Shown: positions 1 to 10,161, numbered from the stretch's first letter. The stretch: DNA of 64,000 nt from Pseudomonas gingeri (GCF_013385635.1 NZ_JACAPR010000001.1:62001-126000); one strand, 5' to 3'. Notes: generated by a model from the sequence alone, not told the origin. Translations and numbers: made by a program.

Positions 1-2
1 TC

Positions 3-206
3 GCCTGTTATGCCGTGCTCGAAGGCGAGCAGGTCTGGCTGCGTGGCCTGGTCGGCCAGCCCAGCGGCGGCCTGCTGCTGAGCGCCGAAGCGCGCGCGCC
101 GCAAGCGGATGCCCGGGCACTGGGCGTGCGGGTGGCCGAGGACCTGCTGGAGCAGGGCGCGGATGTCATTCTCAAGGCCGTCTATGGCGAGGCCGGCGAG
201 GAATGA
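3..206 (+). CDS. hemC: Porphobilinogen deaminase (hydroxymethylbilane synthase), C-terminal part
   Basis: This is the last 67 codons of HemC; the gene begins before the window. HemC polymerises four porphobilinogen units into hydroxymethylbilane in the cytoplasm. The visible part is the C-terminal domain, with an ACYA..EGEQVWLRGLVG segment and a tail ending in KAVYGEAGEE, as in the family. The catalytic dipyrromethane-binding cysteine is expected upstream and is not visible here. The stop codon overlaps the hemD start (ATGA), so the two are translationally coupled. The identification also rests on the following hemD-hemX-hemY order. Confidence 0.93.
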   Translation, partial: ACYAVLEGEQVWLRGLVGQPSGGLLLSAEARAPQADARALGVRVAEDLLEQGADVILKAVYGEAGEE

Positions 207-970
207 CCGGTTGGCGTCTGCTGCTGACGCGGCCGACGGATGAGTCGACCGCGCTGGCGGCGGTACTGGCCGAGGCCGGGATCTTCAGCAGTGCCTTGCC
301 GTTGCTGGAAATCGAGCCGCTGGCGGTCGATGGCGCCGGGCTGACGAAGATTCTCAACCTGCCTTTCTATGCAGCGGCGATTGTCGTCAGCAAGCCGGCC
401 GCGCGCCTGGGGCTGGACCTGGTGGATCAGTACTGGCCGCAGCCGCCGCTGCTGCCCTGGTTCACCGTCGGTGCCGCGACGGCTCAACTGCTGGACGACT
501 ATGGCCTGCGGGTGGACTACCCGGCGGACGGCGATGACAGCGAGGCCTTGCTCGATCTGCCGGCCTTGCAGGAGGCTCTGGCGCAGCCCGACCCCCGTGT
601 GCTGATCCTGCGCGGAGAGGGTGGTCGCGAACTCCTGGCTGAGCGTTTACGCGGCCAAGGTGCTAGTGTCGACTATCTGGAACTCTATCGTCGCTGCCTG
701 CCGGCGTATGCCGAGGGCACCCTGGTCCGGCGGATTCGCGCGGAACGCCTGAACGGGCTGGTGGTCAGCAGTGGGCAGGGTTTCGAACACCTGCAGCAGT
801 TGGCGCGTGCGGATTGGCCGGAAGTGGCCCGGCTGCCGTTGTTTGTTCCAAGCCCCCGGGTGGCGCAGATGGCCCGTGCCGCCGGGGCACAACATGTTGT
901 GGATTGTCGTGGTGCCAACGCCACGGCTTTGCTGGCGGCGCTACGGGAGTCCCCCGTACCCGCTTTCTGA
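203..970 (+). CDS. hemD: Uroporphyrinogen-III synthase
   Basis: The 255-residue protein is a HEM4-family enzyme. It closes hydroxymethylbilane with inversion of ring D to give uroporphyrinogen III, the branch point to haem, sirohaem and cobalamin. The opening LLLTRPTDES, the internal ILRGEGGRELLAE and the YRRCLPAY segment are typical of the bilobed fold, although the family is poorly conserved in sequence. Its start overlaps the hemC stop by 4 bp. The next gene, hemX, follows 17 bp later from a GTG start. The identification is firm from length, motifs and operon position. Confidence 0.94.
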   Translation: MTGWRLLLTRPTDESTALAAVLAEAGIFSSALPLLEIEPLAVDGAGLTKILNLPFYAAAIVVSKPAARLGLDLVDQYWPQPPLLPWFTVGAATAQLLDDYGLRVDYPADGDDSEALLDLPALQEALAQPDPRVLILRGEGGRELLAERLRGQGASVDYLELYRRCLPAYAEGTLVRRIRAERLNGLVVSSGQGFEHLQQLARADWPEVARLPLFVPSPRVAQMARAAGAQHVVDCRGANATALLAALRESPVPAF

Positions 971-987
971 ATGCAAAGGATGGATAC

Positions 988-2115
988 GTGAGCGAAACAG
1001 CCTTGCCAAAAGAACAAGCTCAACCGGTGCCCGAGGCGCCGGTCAAACCGCCGGTGGCGCCTGTCGAGCGCCGTGGCAATGGTCTGGCGATCCTGGCGTT
1101 GCTGCTGGGCGCCGCTGGTGTGGCCGCGGGCGGCTGGGGTGTCTGGCAGGTGCGCAACCTGCAGGCCAATCACCAGCAGCAGGGCGGGCAACTGCAGGAC
1201 CTGGGCAACCAGGCGCAGTCGCTCAAGCTCAGCGAGCAGCAGTTGGCCACGCGCCTGGATCAGTTGCCGGGTGCCGCCGAACTGGAGGACCGCCGGCGTC
1301 TGGTAGCGCAGTTGCAGGGCGATCAGCAACGCCTGAGCCAGCGTCTGGAAAGCGTACTGGGGGCCAGCCGCAAGGACTGGCGCCTGGCCGAGGCCGAGCA
1401 CTTGCTGCGCCTGGCCACGCTGCGCCTGTCGGCGTTGCAGGACATCACCAGCGCCCTGGCGCTGGTGCAGGGTGCCGACGATATCCTGCGGGAACAGAAC
1501 GACCCGGGCTCGTTTGCCGCCCGCGAACAGTTGGCCAAGAGCCTGGCGGCGCTGCGCAGTACCGAGCAGCCGGATCGCACCGGGCTGTTCCTGCAACTGG
1601 GCGCGTTGCGTGACCAGGTCGCACAGCTCAACGAGCTGGCACCGGAATACAAGGACCGCGGTGATTCCCTGCTGGGCCTGACCTCCGATGGCGACGGCGC
1701 CAGTCGCTGGGCGCAGTGGTGGGACGAGATCTCGCGCTATATCCGTATCGACTTCAACGCCAACAAGAACATTCGGCCACTGCTGGCCGGGCAGAGCCTG
1801 GCCCAGGTCCGCCTGGCGTTGAGCCTGGCGCTGGAGCAGGCGCAGTGGGCGGCCTTGAACGGCCAGGCCGGGGTGTACACCCAGGCATTGACGGAAGCCC
1901 GTGACGTCTTGACCGGCAGCTTCAATCCCGACAACCCGCAGAGCAAGGTCATGGTCGAGCAGCTCAGCGAGCTGAGCAAAAAGCCGGTGACGGTGTTGAC
2001 CCCGGATCTCGCCGCGACCCTCGGTGCCGTCCAGGCCTATCTCGAACGTCGGCACGTGGAAGCCGATACGCCGGTCAGCGGTAGCGCCAATCCGGCGCAG
2101 GAGACCAGCCCATGA
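988..2115 (+). CDS. hemX: HemX, membrane-anchored protein of the hem operon
   Basis: The protein has 375 residues counted from the GTG at 988. The open frame runs further upstream, but that part lies inside hemD and reads as junk. A proline-rich cytoplasmic N-terminus (1-30) leads to one membrane segment (about 32-52), a glutamine-rich coiled coil (about 55-120) and a helical periplasmic domain. The family was once called uroporphyrinogen-III C-methyltransferase, but no methyltransferase motif is present, so enzymatic activity is unlikely. The stop overlaps the hemY start (ATGA), which suggests coupled synthesis. The actual role is unknown; a scaffold with HemY is only a guess. Confidence 0.88.
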   Translation: MSETALPKEQAQPVPEAPVKPPVAPVERRGNGLAILALLLGAAGVAAGGWGVWQVRNLQANHQQQGGQLQDLGNQAQSLKLSEQQLATRLDQLPGAAELEDRRRLVAQLQGDQQRLSQRLESVLGASRKDWRLAEAEHLLRLATLRLSALQDITSALALVQGADDILREQNDPGSFAAREQLAKSLAALRSTEQPDRTGLFLQLGALRDQVAQLNELAPEYKDRGDSLLGLTSDGDGASRWAQWWDEISRYIRIDFNANKNIRPLLAGQSLAQVRLALSLALEQAQWAALNGQAGVYTQALTEARDVLTGSFNPDNPQSKVMVEQLSELSKKPVTVLTPDLAATLGAVQAYLERRHVEADTPVSGSANPAQETSP

Positions 2116-3350
2116 AACGGTTTATCGCGATTGCACTGCTGGTCATCGTCGCGGCAGGTCTGTTGGGCTTCGCGATTTCCAGGCATGCCGGCTACGTCCT
2201 GATCGCCTATGACAGCTTCCGTTACGAATCCAGCCTGTGGGCATTCCTGGCCGTGCTGCTGGTGTTGTGGCTGGTCTATCGGCTGGTCAGATTCCTTGTC
2301 GGGCTGGTCACGGCGTCGAGTTCGGCGGCCAATCCCTGGTCCCGGCGCAACCGCAGCCGGCGCATCCAGCTGGCCATCGAGCAAGGCCAGATGGACCTTG
2401 CCGAAGGCCGCTGGGCCAGTGCCCAGAAGCACCTGCACCGGGCTGCCGAGGCAGAACGTCAGCCGCTGCTGTATTACCTCGGTGCGGCGCGCGCGGCCAA
2501 CGAACAGGGCAAATATGAAGAGTGCGACAGCCTGCTGGAGCGCGCACTGATGCGCCAGCCGCAGGCCGAACTGGCGATTGCGCTGAGTCACGCGCAGTTG
2601 CAAGTGGACCGTGGCGACACCGAGGGTGCTTTGGGTACGCTGCAGGCCATGCACGAGTTGCATCCCCACAGTGTCCAGGTGCTGCGCCAGTTGCAGCGCC
2701 TGCATCAGCAGCGTGGCGACTGGTCGGCGGTGGTCCGGCTGCTACCTGAACTGCGCAAGGACAAGGCGCTGCCGCAAGCCGAACTGATCGAGCTGGAGCG
2801 GCGTGCCTGGGGTGAAAACCTCGGCCTGGCGGCGCGCCGTGAAGAGAACGGTGAAGCCGGCCTGCAATCGCTTGAGCGGGCCTGGCAGCAACTGTCCGCG
2901 GCCCAGCGCCAGGAGCCGCAACTGGTGCTGGCCTATGCCGAGCAACTGCGCCAGCTGGGGGCCGAGGTGCAGGCCGAGGAAGTCTTGCGCACGGCGCTCA
3001 AGCGTCAGTACGACAGCCATCTGGCTCGTCTGTATGGACTGCTGCGCGGGCGCGATCCGGCTCGCCAGTTGCAGACCGCCGAGGGCTGGCTCAAGGACCA
3101 CCCGGCCGATGCCAGCCTGTTGCTGACCCTGGGACGCCTGTGTCTGCAGAACAGCCTGTGGGGCAAGGCCCGCGATTACCTGGAAGGCAGCCTGCGGGTG
3201 CAACGCAATCCGGAAGCCTGTGCCGAACTGGCCCGGCTCCTGGCCCAGTTGGGAGATACCGAGCGTAGCAACCAGCTGTTCCAGGAAGGCCTTGGCCTGC
3301 TGGATGAGCGTTTGCTCGCACTACCTCTGCCGGTGCCGGTCAGCGCCTAG
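2112..3350 (+). CDS. hemY: HemY, inner-membrane TPR protein of the hem operon
   Basis: The 412-residue protein has two N-terminal membrane segments (about 4-24 and 40-62), then a long helical repeat region with TPR-like blocks, such as the one around LYYLGAARAANEQGKYEECD and a second near residues 330-400. It is the gammaproteobacterial HemY_N family and is not protoporphyrinogen oxidase, which shares the name in Bacillus. It is the last gene of the hemCDXY run; a 226-bp gap follows. Its exact part in haem synthesis is not settled in the family; complex assembly is a common suggestion. Confidence 0.9.
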   Translation: MKRFIAIALLVIVAAGLLGFAISRHAGYVLIAYDSFRYESSLWAFLAVLLVLWLVYRLVRFLVGLVTASSSAANPWSRRNRSRRIQLAIEQGQMDLAEGRWASAQKHLHRAAEAERQPLLYYLGAARAANEQGKYEECDSLLERALMRQPQAELAIALSHAQLQVDRGDTEGALGTLQAMHELHPHSVQVLRQLQRLHQQRGDWSAVVRLLPELRKDKALPQAELIELERRAWGENLGLAARREENGEAGLQSLERAWQQLSAAQRQEPQLVLAYAEQLRQLGAEVQAEEVLRTALKRQYDSHLARLYGLLRGRDPARQLQTAEGWLKDHPADASLLLTLGRLCLQNSLWGKARDYLEGSLRVQRNPEACAELARLLAQLGDTERSNQLFQEGLGLLDERLLALPLPVPVSA

Positions 3351-3516
3351 ACGAAGTCGCAGGCGGGTGGTCCACGATGGGCGACCCGTCTCAGGCTCCC
3401 AGCCTATTTCCCTGTAATGCACTGATACCGAAATCCTACCCTCTACTTAATGGTTTCATAGGATGTCTGTCGGTAATTCCCTACAGGCTTGAGGAATTAT
3501 CTGCTGCGGCCCGCCT

Positions 3517-3569
3517 TGAAAGGGCCAAGGCCTTTCCTCTACCGTAACTGCCTGTCTCTCCTGTTACGG
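3517..3569 (+). promoter_or_regulatory. Two hairpins in the dsbH leader, the second covering the ribosome-binding site
   Basis: An imperfect stem (GAAAGGGCC / GGCCTTTC, about 3517-3536) is followed by a perfect 7-bp stem, CCGTAAC at 3542-3548 paired with GTTACGG at 3563-3569, with a 14-nt loop. The second arm contains the GGA that is the only Shine-Dalgarno-like sequence before the ATG at 3577. Sequestration is inferred from sequence only. Confidence 0.4.
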
Positions 3570-3576
3570 AAAAGCC

Positions 3577-4089
3577 ATGTTCTTGGCCCGCTCACGTTCT
3601 CTGTTCTCCCTGGCTTTTCTGGCAGCGGCCCTGGTCATGGGGGCATCGTTGTACCTGGAGTATGGAGTCGGGCTGGAGCCGTGCTCGCTGTGCGTGATGC
3701 AACGCCTGTTTCTCGGCGGTTTCTGCCTGGTCAGCCTGGTGGGGGCGCTGCATGGCCCCGCGCGCATCGGCCGCTGGGCCTATGGTGCGCTGGGGCTGCT
3801 GTTCGCCCTGGCGGGGGCGGCGACCGCGGCCCGGCAGGTGCTGTTGCAGCGGGTGCCGATCGAGGAATTGATGATCTGCCAACCCGGACTGCACTGTCTG
3901 ATGCAGCAGGTTTCCCCTTTCAAGGCGCTGGTCCTGATGTTCCGGGCCACCGCCGAGTGCGCGCAGATCCACTGGACCCTGTTCGACCTGAGTCTGCCCG
4001 AGTGGAGCCTGTTGGCCTTTGTCGGCATGAGTATTCTGGCGATCTATCAGATAGTTGGCCCGGCCACCGGTGCTGAGCGCCGCGCCTGA
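3577..4089 (+). CDS. dsbH: DsbB-family disulfide bond formation protein
   Basis: The 170-residue inner-membrane protein has four predicted membrane segments. DsbB proteins reoxidise the periplasmic oxidase DsbA and pass the electrons to quinone. The quinone-proximal pair is C36-x-x-C39 (EPCSLCVMQR) and the second periplasmic pair is C101/C107 (MICQPGLHC). Both catalytic pairs are present, so it should be active. In P. aeruginosa the gene at this locus, between hemY and algQ, is called dsbH and is an additional DsbB paralogue. It has its own 226-bp upstream region with two hairpins. Confidence 0.9.
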   Translation: MFLARSRSLFSLAFLAAALVMGASLYLEYGVGLEPCSLCVMQRLFLGGFCLVSLVGALHGPARIGRWAYGALGLLFALAGAATAARQVLLQRVPIEELMICQPGLHCLMQQVSPFKALVLMFRATAECAQIHWTLFDLSLPEWSLLAFVGMSILAIYQIVGPATGAERRA

Positions 4090-4146
4090 AGCAACCGGTA
4101 GTCGCCCTTCGGATTAAACACTTGTATGAACTTTATCTCCTGCGTA

Positions 4147-4186
4147 CCTTGAAGCGGGTGTCGTGCGGGCATAATCTGGCCCGCAC
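4147..4186 (+). promoter_or_regulatory. Candidate algQ promoter with overlapping 8-bp palindrome
   Basis: GTGCGGGC (4163-4170) and GCCCGCAC (4179-4186) form a perfect inverted repeat around ATAATCTG. A CATAAT -10-like hexamer at 4170-4175 overlaps the left arm, and a TTGAAG -35-like hexamer lies at 4149-4154 (a short 15-bp spacer). The site could be an operator over the algQ promoter, or a weak dsbH terminator; no T-run follows, so an operator is preferred. Confidence 0.35.
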
Positions 4187-4281
4187 GTGTTATCGCAATT
4201 AGGTTGTTCTGTTTGGCCAAGTCAGGATCCTCGGCTTGTACGAGGTGTCGGGCGGCATGACCCAGAAGGGAAGAGATCACC

Positions 4282-4743
4282 ATGCTCGAAAGTTGTCAGA
4301 ATGCTCAGGAACGCTGGGGTGGAGTGCATCTGCTGATCGACCGCTGGTTGCAGGCGCGTCACGAACTCGTACGGGCCTATGATGCTCTCGGTGCCGAGCC
4401 CGGAGCCCTGGCGGACAATCGCCAGCGGTTGCAGGAGTTCTGCGGAGTCCTGGTGGACTACGTGTCGGCCGGTCACTTCGAAATCTACGAACAGCTGACC
4501 GGCGAGGCCAAGGCGTTCGGCGACAAGCGCGGGCTGGAACTGGCCGAGACGATCTACCCACGCATCGACGTGATCACCGAGAAACTGCTGGCCTTCAACG
4601 ACCTGTGCGACGCCGGCAAATGCGTGGCGGAGAAGTTCAAGGAACTCGGTGGCCTGTTGCACGAACGCTTCGAACTTGAGGACTGCCTGATCGAAGTGTT
4701 GCACACCGCGCACAAGGATGAAGAGGCGGTCGCCCAGGCCTGA
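4282..4743 (+). CDS. algQ: AlgQ/Rsd, anti-sigma70 regulator
   Basis: The 153-residue all-helical protein of the Rsd/AlgQ family binds region 4 of the housekeeping sigma factor. It thereby shifts RNA polymerase towards alternative sigma factors; in pseudomonads it affects alginate, siderophore and virulence genes. The opening [20 protein letters not shown] and the [19 protein letters not shown] stretch are characteristic. It is a single gene with its own 192-bp upstream region, and a strong hairpin terminator follows at 4764-4792. The ATG at 4282 has AGGGAAGAG about 10 bp upstream. Confidence 0.95.
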   Translation: MLESCQNAQERWGGVHLLIDRWLQARHELVRAYDALGAEPGALADNRQRLQEFCGVLVDYVSAGHFEIYEQLTGEAKAFGDKRGLELAETIYPRIDVITEKLLAFNDLCDAGKCVAEKFKELGGLLHERFELEDCLIEVLHTAHKDEEAVAQA

Positions 4744-4763
4744 GGTGTAGCGATTCTCCACTG

Positions 4764-4792
4764 AAAACGGTGCGCATGGCGCGCCGTTTTTC
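4764..4792 (+). terminator. Bidirectional rho-independent terminator, algQ/FKBP
   Basis: AAAACGG-TGCGC, ATG loop, GCGCG-CCGTTTTT form a GC-rich hairpin flanked by A4 on the left and T5 on the right. It sits between the convergent algQ and FKBP genes, so it can serve both strands. Confidence 0.85.
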
Positions 4793-4807
4793 GTTTGTGC
4801 GGCAGGC

Positions 4808-5473
4808 TCAGCTGGCGACGCCCAGCAACTCGATATCGAACACCAGAGGCGTATACGGGGCGATCAGGTCACCCGCGCCATCCGCGCCATAGGCTTGTGC
4901 CGAAGGCAGCACCAGACGCCACTTCGCCCCGACCGGCATCTGCGGCAACGCGCTACGCCAGCCATCGATCACACTGTCCAGGCGAAACCATTGCGGTTGG
5001 CTGTTCTGGTCGAACACCGTGCCATTGGGCAAGTGCCCGACATAACGCACTTGCACCCGGCCATTGGTTGCCACCTTTGCCCCGGTGCCCTGCGTCAGTT
5101 CAGTCACCAGGATGCCGTCGGCCAGCTCGCGAACACCCGGTTTGGCTTTCTCTTCGGCGAGGAATTTTTTCTCGGCTTCGAGGGCGGTTTCGCTTTGCGG
5201 TTTCGCCGACTCACCGGCGGTCTGGGCTTCGTGAGCGGCGAGGACCTGCTCGATGCGCTCGTCCTTCAGGGCCAGTGGCTTGCCCTGGTAAGCCTGCTGC
5301 AAACCTTCTACCAGTGCCTTGAGCTGCAGGTCCGGAACTTCCTGGCGCAAGCGTTCGCCGAGGCTGGCGCCGAGGCTGTAGGCGAGGTCATGGGCATCGT
5401 CGGTTTTTTCTTCTGGCGCGCCATGGGCCAGTGGCAAGACAAGACACAACGACAGCAGTAGATAACGCGACAT
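4808..5473 (-). CDS. Periplasmic FKBP-type peptidyl-prolyl isomerase (FkpA/Mip-like)
   Basis: The 221-residue protein has a signal peptide (about 1-18, ending LAHGAPEE), a helical N-terminal domain of the FKBP_N type (about 25-115, including the YSLGASLGERL motif) that makes FkpA and Mip V-shaped dimers, and a C-terminal FKBP domain (about 120-219) with the VRYVGHLPNGTVFD motif and the closing PYTPLVFDIELL strand. It should assist folding of exported proteins. The open frame extends upstream to 5740, but the signal peptide fixes the ATG at 5473. It converges on algQ, from which the terminator at 4764-4792 separates it. Confidence 0.92.
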   Translation of the reverse strand: MSRYLLLSLCLVLPLAHGAPEEKTDDAHDLAYSLGASLGERLRQEVPDLQLKALVEGLQQAYQGKPLALKDERIEQVLAAHEAQTAGESAKPQSETALEAEKKFLAEEKAKPGVRELADGILVTELTQGTGAKVATNGRVQVRYVGHLPNGTVFDQNSQPQWFRLDSVIDGWRSALPQMPVGAKWRLVLPSAQAYGADGAGDLIAPYTPLVFDIELLGVAS

Positions 5474-5805
5474 GGGGACTCTCCGACCTGAGATGCGAAG
5501 GATTATGCCAGTGCTGCACGACGGTTGTTGGAGAACCCGCGGCGTCATGAAAAATTGTCGATTGCGGTGTGCTCGACGCCGGTGATGGAGCGCGAAAAAG
5601 AGTGGGCGTGCGGTCCGAAAAAACATGACGAAATATCGCCTGTGCGGAAGGAATTTTATCGGCGATTGTCTGGCTCGTCCGAGGATCCCGAAGAACATTT
5701 TTTGCAGCATGCAACGCCAGGCATTCGATACTGTCAACATGCCCTAGCGGCGGTAGTCACAGAGGGCTAGTATGAGCCGCACTCACGTCAGCCAGGAGGT
5801 AAACC

Positions 5806-7017
5806 ATGTCGGCCACCAAGAAGCCTGTAAATACTCCGTTGCACTTACTCCAACAGTTGTCGGGCAGCCTGCTCGAGCATTTGGAAAACGCTTGTTCCCA
5901 AGCCTTGGCTGATGCTGAAAAACTGCTCGCCAAACTGGAAAAGCAACGCGGTAAAGCACAGGAAAAACTGCACAAGTCCCGCACCAAATTGCAGGAAGCC
6001 GCTACTGCCGGAAAAGCCAAGGCACAAGCCAAGGCCAAGGCCGCAGTCGGTGAACTGGAAGACCTGCTCGACAAGCTGAAAACCAGCCAATCCGAAACCC
6101 GTACCTACATCCTGCAACTCAAGCGCGATGCGCAAGAAAGCCTGAAACTGGCACAAGGTGTTGGTCGTGTGAAAGAAGCGGTGACCAAGGCTCTGTCCAC
6201 CCGCGCCGCCAAACCTGCCGCACCGGCCAAGGTTGCTGCTGCCAAACCTGCCGCTGCCAAAGCCGCTGCCGCCAAGCCTGCTGCAAAGCCAGTCGCTGCT
6301 AAAACTGCTGCCGTCAAGCCTGCTGCAAAGCCAGTCGCTGCTAAAACTGCTGCCGTCAAGCCAGCCGCGAAACCGGCCGCCGCTAAAACCGCTGCTGCCA
6401 AACCAGCTGCGAAACCAGTTGCTGCCAAACCTGTTGCCGCCAAGCCAGCCGCGAAACCGGCCGCTGCCAAAATCGCTGCCGCCAAGCCTGCGGCGAAACC
6501 AGCCGCCGCCAAACCTGCTGCGGCCAAGCCAGCCGCGAAACCAGTTGCTGCCAAAACCGCTGCGGCCAAGCCAGCGGCGAAACCAGCCGCTGCCAAACCT
6601 GCTGCGGCCAAGCCAGCCGCGAAACCAGCTGCTGCTAAAACCGCTGCTGCCAAGCCTGCGGCGAAACCAGCCGCTGCCAAACCTGCTGCGGCCAAGCCAG
6701 CCGCGAAACCAGTTGCTGCCAAAACCGCTGCTGCCAAGCCTGCGGCGAAACCAGCCGCTGCCAAACCTGCTGCGGCCAAGCCAGCCGCAAAACCAGCCGT
6801 TGCTAAAACCGCCGCTGCCAAGCCGGCGGCAAAGCCCGCTGTAGCCAAACCGGCTGCTGCCAAACCAGCCGTAGCCAAGCCCGCTGCTGCCAAGCCTGCA
6901 ACTCCGGCACATGCTCCAGCAGCACCGGCACCGACTACAGTCGCTGCACCGGCTCCTGCCGCTACTGCTCCAGCGCCGACTCCGGTCGCCAGCAGCACCC
7001 CAACCAGCGCTTCCTAA
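5806..7017 (+). CDS. algP: AlgP, histone H1-like alginate regulatory protein with KPAA repeats
   Basis: The 403-residue protein has two parts. Residues 1-125 form a charged coiled-coil segment resembling phasin-like N-termini (QQLSGSLLEHLENACSQAL, then many K/E heptads). Residues 130-375 are almost only K, P, A and V/T in KPAAKPAAAK repeats, like eukaryotic histone H1 tails; an alanine/proline/threonine tail closes it. AlgP (AlgR3) is reported to bind DNA and affect algD transcription in P. aeruginosa. The DNA of the tail is a tandem array with an 84-bp period. A strong AGGAGG lies at 5794-5799. Its stop overlaps the convergent TIGR02444 gene by 4 bp. Confidence 0.93.
   Translation: MSATKKPVNTPLHLLQQLSGSLLEHLENACSQALADAEKLLAKLEKQRGKAQEKLHKSRTKLQEAATAGKAKAQAKAKAAVGELEDLLDKLKTSQSETRTYILQLKRDAQESLKLAQGVGRVKEAVTKALSTRAAKPAAPAKVAAAKPAAAKAAAAKPAAKPVAAKTAAVKPAAKPVAAKTAAVKPAAKPAAAKTAAAKPAAKPVAAKPVAAKPAAKPAAAKIAAAKPAAKPAAAKPAAAKPAAKPVAAKTAAAKPAAKPAAAKPAAAKPAAKPAAAKTAAAKPAAKPAAAKPAAAKPAAKPVAAKTAAAKPAAKPAAAKPAAAKPAAKPAVAKTAAAKPAAKPAVAKPAAAKPAVAKPAAAKPATPAHAPAAPAPTTVAAPAPAATAPAPTPVASSTPTSAS
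6279..6838 (+). repeat. 84-bp (28-codon) tandem repeat array inside algP
   Basis: The sequence starting CCGCTGCCAAACCTGCTGCG recurs at 6503, 6587, 6671 and 6755, with a diverged first copy at 6419. The spacing is exactly 84 bp each time. A 42-bp duplication (half unit) is seen at 6279 and 6321. Because the period is a multiple of 3, gain or loss of units keeps the frame. Confidence 0.9.
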
Positions 7018-7478
7018 GCCTGGCTCACCGCGACGCGCAGCTGCTGCAGCGCGTCGCGGTTCAGGTGGGCCGTTTGTGCGGTACTGCCGTCCAGCCACGC
7101 CGCGAGGTCGTCGGCAATTCCCTGCGGCCAGTCCCGGCTCAACCTTTCCAGGCGCAACAGCAACTGGCGCTCTGCTTCCAGTTCAAGTGCCTTGACCTGA
7201 TCCCTCAGCACCTTCAACTCGCTGTCCTGCAGCGCCATGGCCCGCCATTGTCCGCGTAATTGCCTGAGCGGCTGAACCACCTCCACCTGCCAAGGGTGTG
7301 CGACCCGGCACAACTGCGCCAATCGCTCAGGCTCGCAACTGACGCCACGCACCCCCAGCCAGGCCGCGCAGAGCAGCAGGCAGACATTGGCCCCCTGCGC
7401 TTGCAGCGCCAGGCAAGCCTCTTCCACGCCGGGCCGGGTATAAGTCTCAAGAGAAAACGTCCACAAGTCAGCATGCAT
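7014..7478 (-). CDS. TIGR02444-family protein of unknown function
   Basis: The 154-residue protein matches what I recall of the TIGR02444 (DUF2390) family: it starts with an LWTFSLETYTRPGVEEACLA block and a cysteine- and leucine-rich segment (QGANVCLLLCAAWLG). The remainder is helical and rich in Q and L, with no catalytic motif, no signal peptide and no clear membrane span; it is probably soluble. Such genes sit beside the ABC-F ATPase gene in Pseudomonas. The start at 7478 is 50 bp from the divergent ABC-F start, so the two share a promoter region. No function is known to me. Confidence 0.8.
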   Translation of the reverse strand: MHADLWTFSLETYTRPGVEEACLALQAQGANVCLLLCAAWLGVRGVSCEPERLAQLCRVAHPWQVEVVQPLRQLRGQWRAMALQDSELKVLRDQVKALELEAERQLLLRLERLSRDWPQGIADDLAAWLDGSTAQTAHLNRDALQQLRVAVSQA

Positions 7479-7528
7479 GGTTCGATCCGCGCCAGTTGCG
7501 AGGGAAGCTGGTAGACTCCGCCGCCATT

Positions 7529-9439
<1,911 letters not shown>

Positions 9440-9445
9440 CCGATG

Positions 9446-9458
9446 TTTGTCCGACAAA
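9446..9458. promoter_or_regulatory. 13-bp perfect palindrome before the LysE-type gene
   Basis: TTTGTC-C-GACAAA lies in the 89-bp gap between the ABC-F gene and the LysE gene. The single-base centre makes a hairpin unlikely, so a dimeric repressor site is the simpler reading. No regulator is adjacent. Low confidence. Confidence 0.2.
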
Positions 9459-9528
9459 AAACGATGGTCAATTTCACGCCCGCGGATTAGCTTAGAGGTT
9501 TGTTGAAACTCTATATCCGAGGTGCGTG

Positions 9529-10161
9529 ATGCTGATTGAGACGTGGCTGGCCTTTTTCGCGGCATGCTGGGTGATCAGCCTGTCTCCCGGTGCCGGCGCG
9601 ATTGCCTCGATGTCCAGCGGCCTGCAATACGGTTTCCTGCGTGGTTACTGGAACGCCCTTGGCCTGCAACTGGGCCTGGCGGCACAGATCGCAGTGATCG
9701 CCGCCGGTGTCGGCGCGGTCCTGACCGCCTCGGCAACAGCCTTCTATGCCATCAAGTGGTTCGGCGTTGTGTACCTGGTGTACCTGGCGGTCAAGCAGTG
9801 GCGTGCGTTGCCCAGCGACATGACCGAGGAAGCCACGATCCGCCCGGTCGGCAAGCCGCTGACCCTGATGTTCCGCGGTTTCCTGGTTAACGTCAGCAAC
9901 CCCAAGGCCCTGGTGTTCATGCTCGCGGTGCTGCCGCAGTTCATCGATCCCCACGCGCCGCTGCTGCATCAGTACCTGATCCTGGGCGTGACCATGATCG
10001 GCGTCGACATGATTGTCATGGCCGGTTACACCGGCCTGGCGGCCAAGGTCCTGCGCCTGCTGCGCACGCCCAAGCAACAGCGCCGGATGAACCGGACCTT
10101 TGCCGGATTGTTCGTGGGTGCGGCGGGATTCCTGGCGACTCTGCACAAGGCCACGACCTGA
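9529..10161 (+). CDS. LysE/RhtB-family amino-acid exporter
   Basis: The 210-residue inner-membrane protein has five or six membrane segments. The N-terminal block FFAACWVISLSPGAGAIASM matches the SPGP-like signature of LysE/RhtB exporters, and FYAIKWFGVVYLVYLAVKQWR is the conserved third span. Members export homoserine, threonine, lysine or other small amino acids; the substrate cannot be read here. The ATG at 9529 is preferred over the GTG at 9526 because GAGG at 9519-9522 is well placed. A REP pair lies just downstream. Confidence 0.87.
   Translation: MLIETWLAFFAACWVISLSPGAGAIASMSSGLQYGFLRGYWNALGLQLGLAAQIAVIAAGVGAVLTASATAFYAIKWFGVVYLVYLAVKQWRALPSDMTEEATIRPVGKPLTLMFRGFLVNVSNPKALVFMLAVLPQFIDPHAPLLHQYLILGVTMIGVDMIVMAGYTGLAAKVLRLLRTPKQQRRMNRTFAGLFVGAAGFLATLHKATT

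Noticed and set aside
685..2055. Long open frame on the minus strand opposite hemD-hemX
   Set aside because: It is the antisense shadow of high-GC coding sequence; the composition is Q/R/L-rich without motifs, and the plus strand has recognised genes.
3351..3420. Possible hemY terminator
   Set aside because: The GGGTGGTCC / GGCGACCC pairing has mismatches and no T-run follows.
5525..5770. 81-codon frame between the FKBP and algP genes
   Set aside because: It has no ribosome-binding site and no coding-like third-position bias, and lies in the divergent promoter region.
6279..6838. Regular repeats that might suggest a CRISPR array
   Set aside because: The units are contiguous without unique spacers and are in frame within algP.
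5845..7098. Glycine/serine/tryptophan-rich minus-strand frame and an alanine/glycine-rich one opposite algP
   Set aside because: Both are forced by the algP repeat read in reverse; they have no start context of their own.
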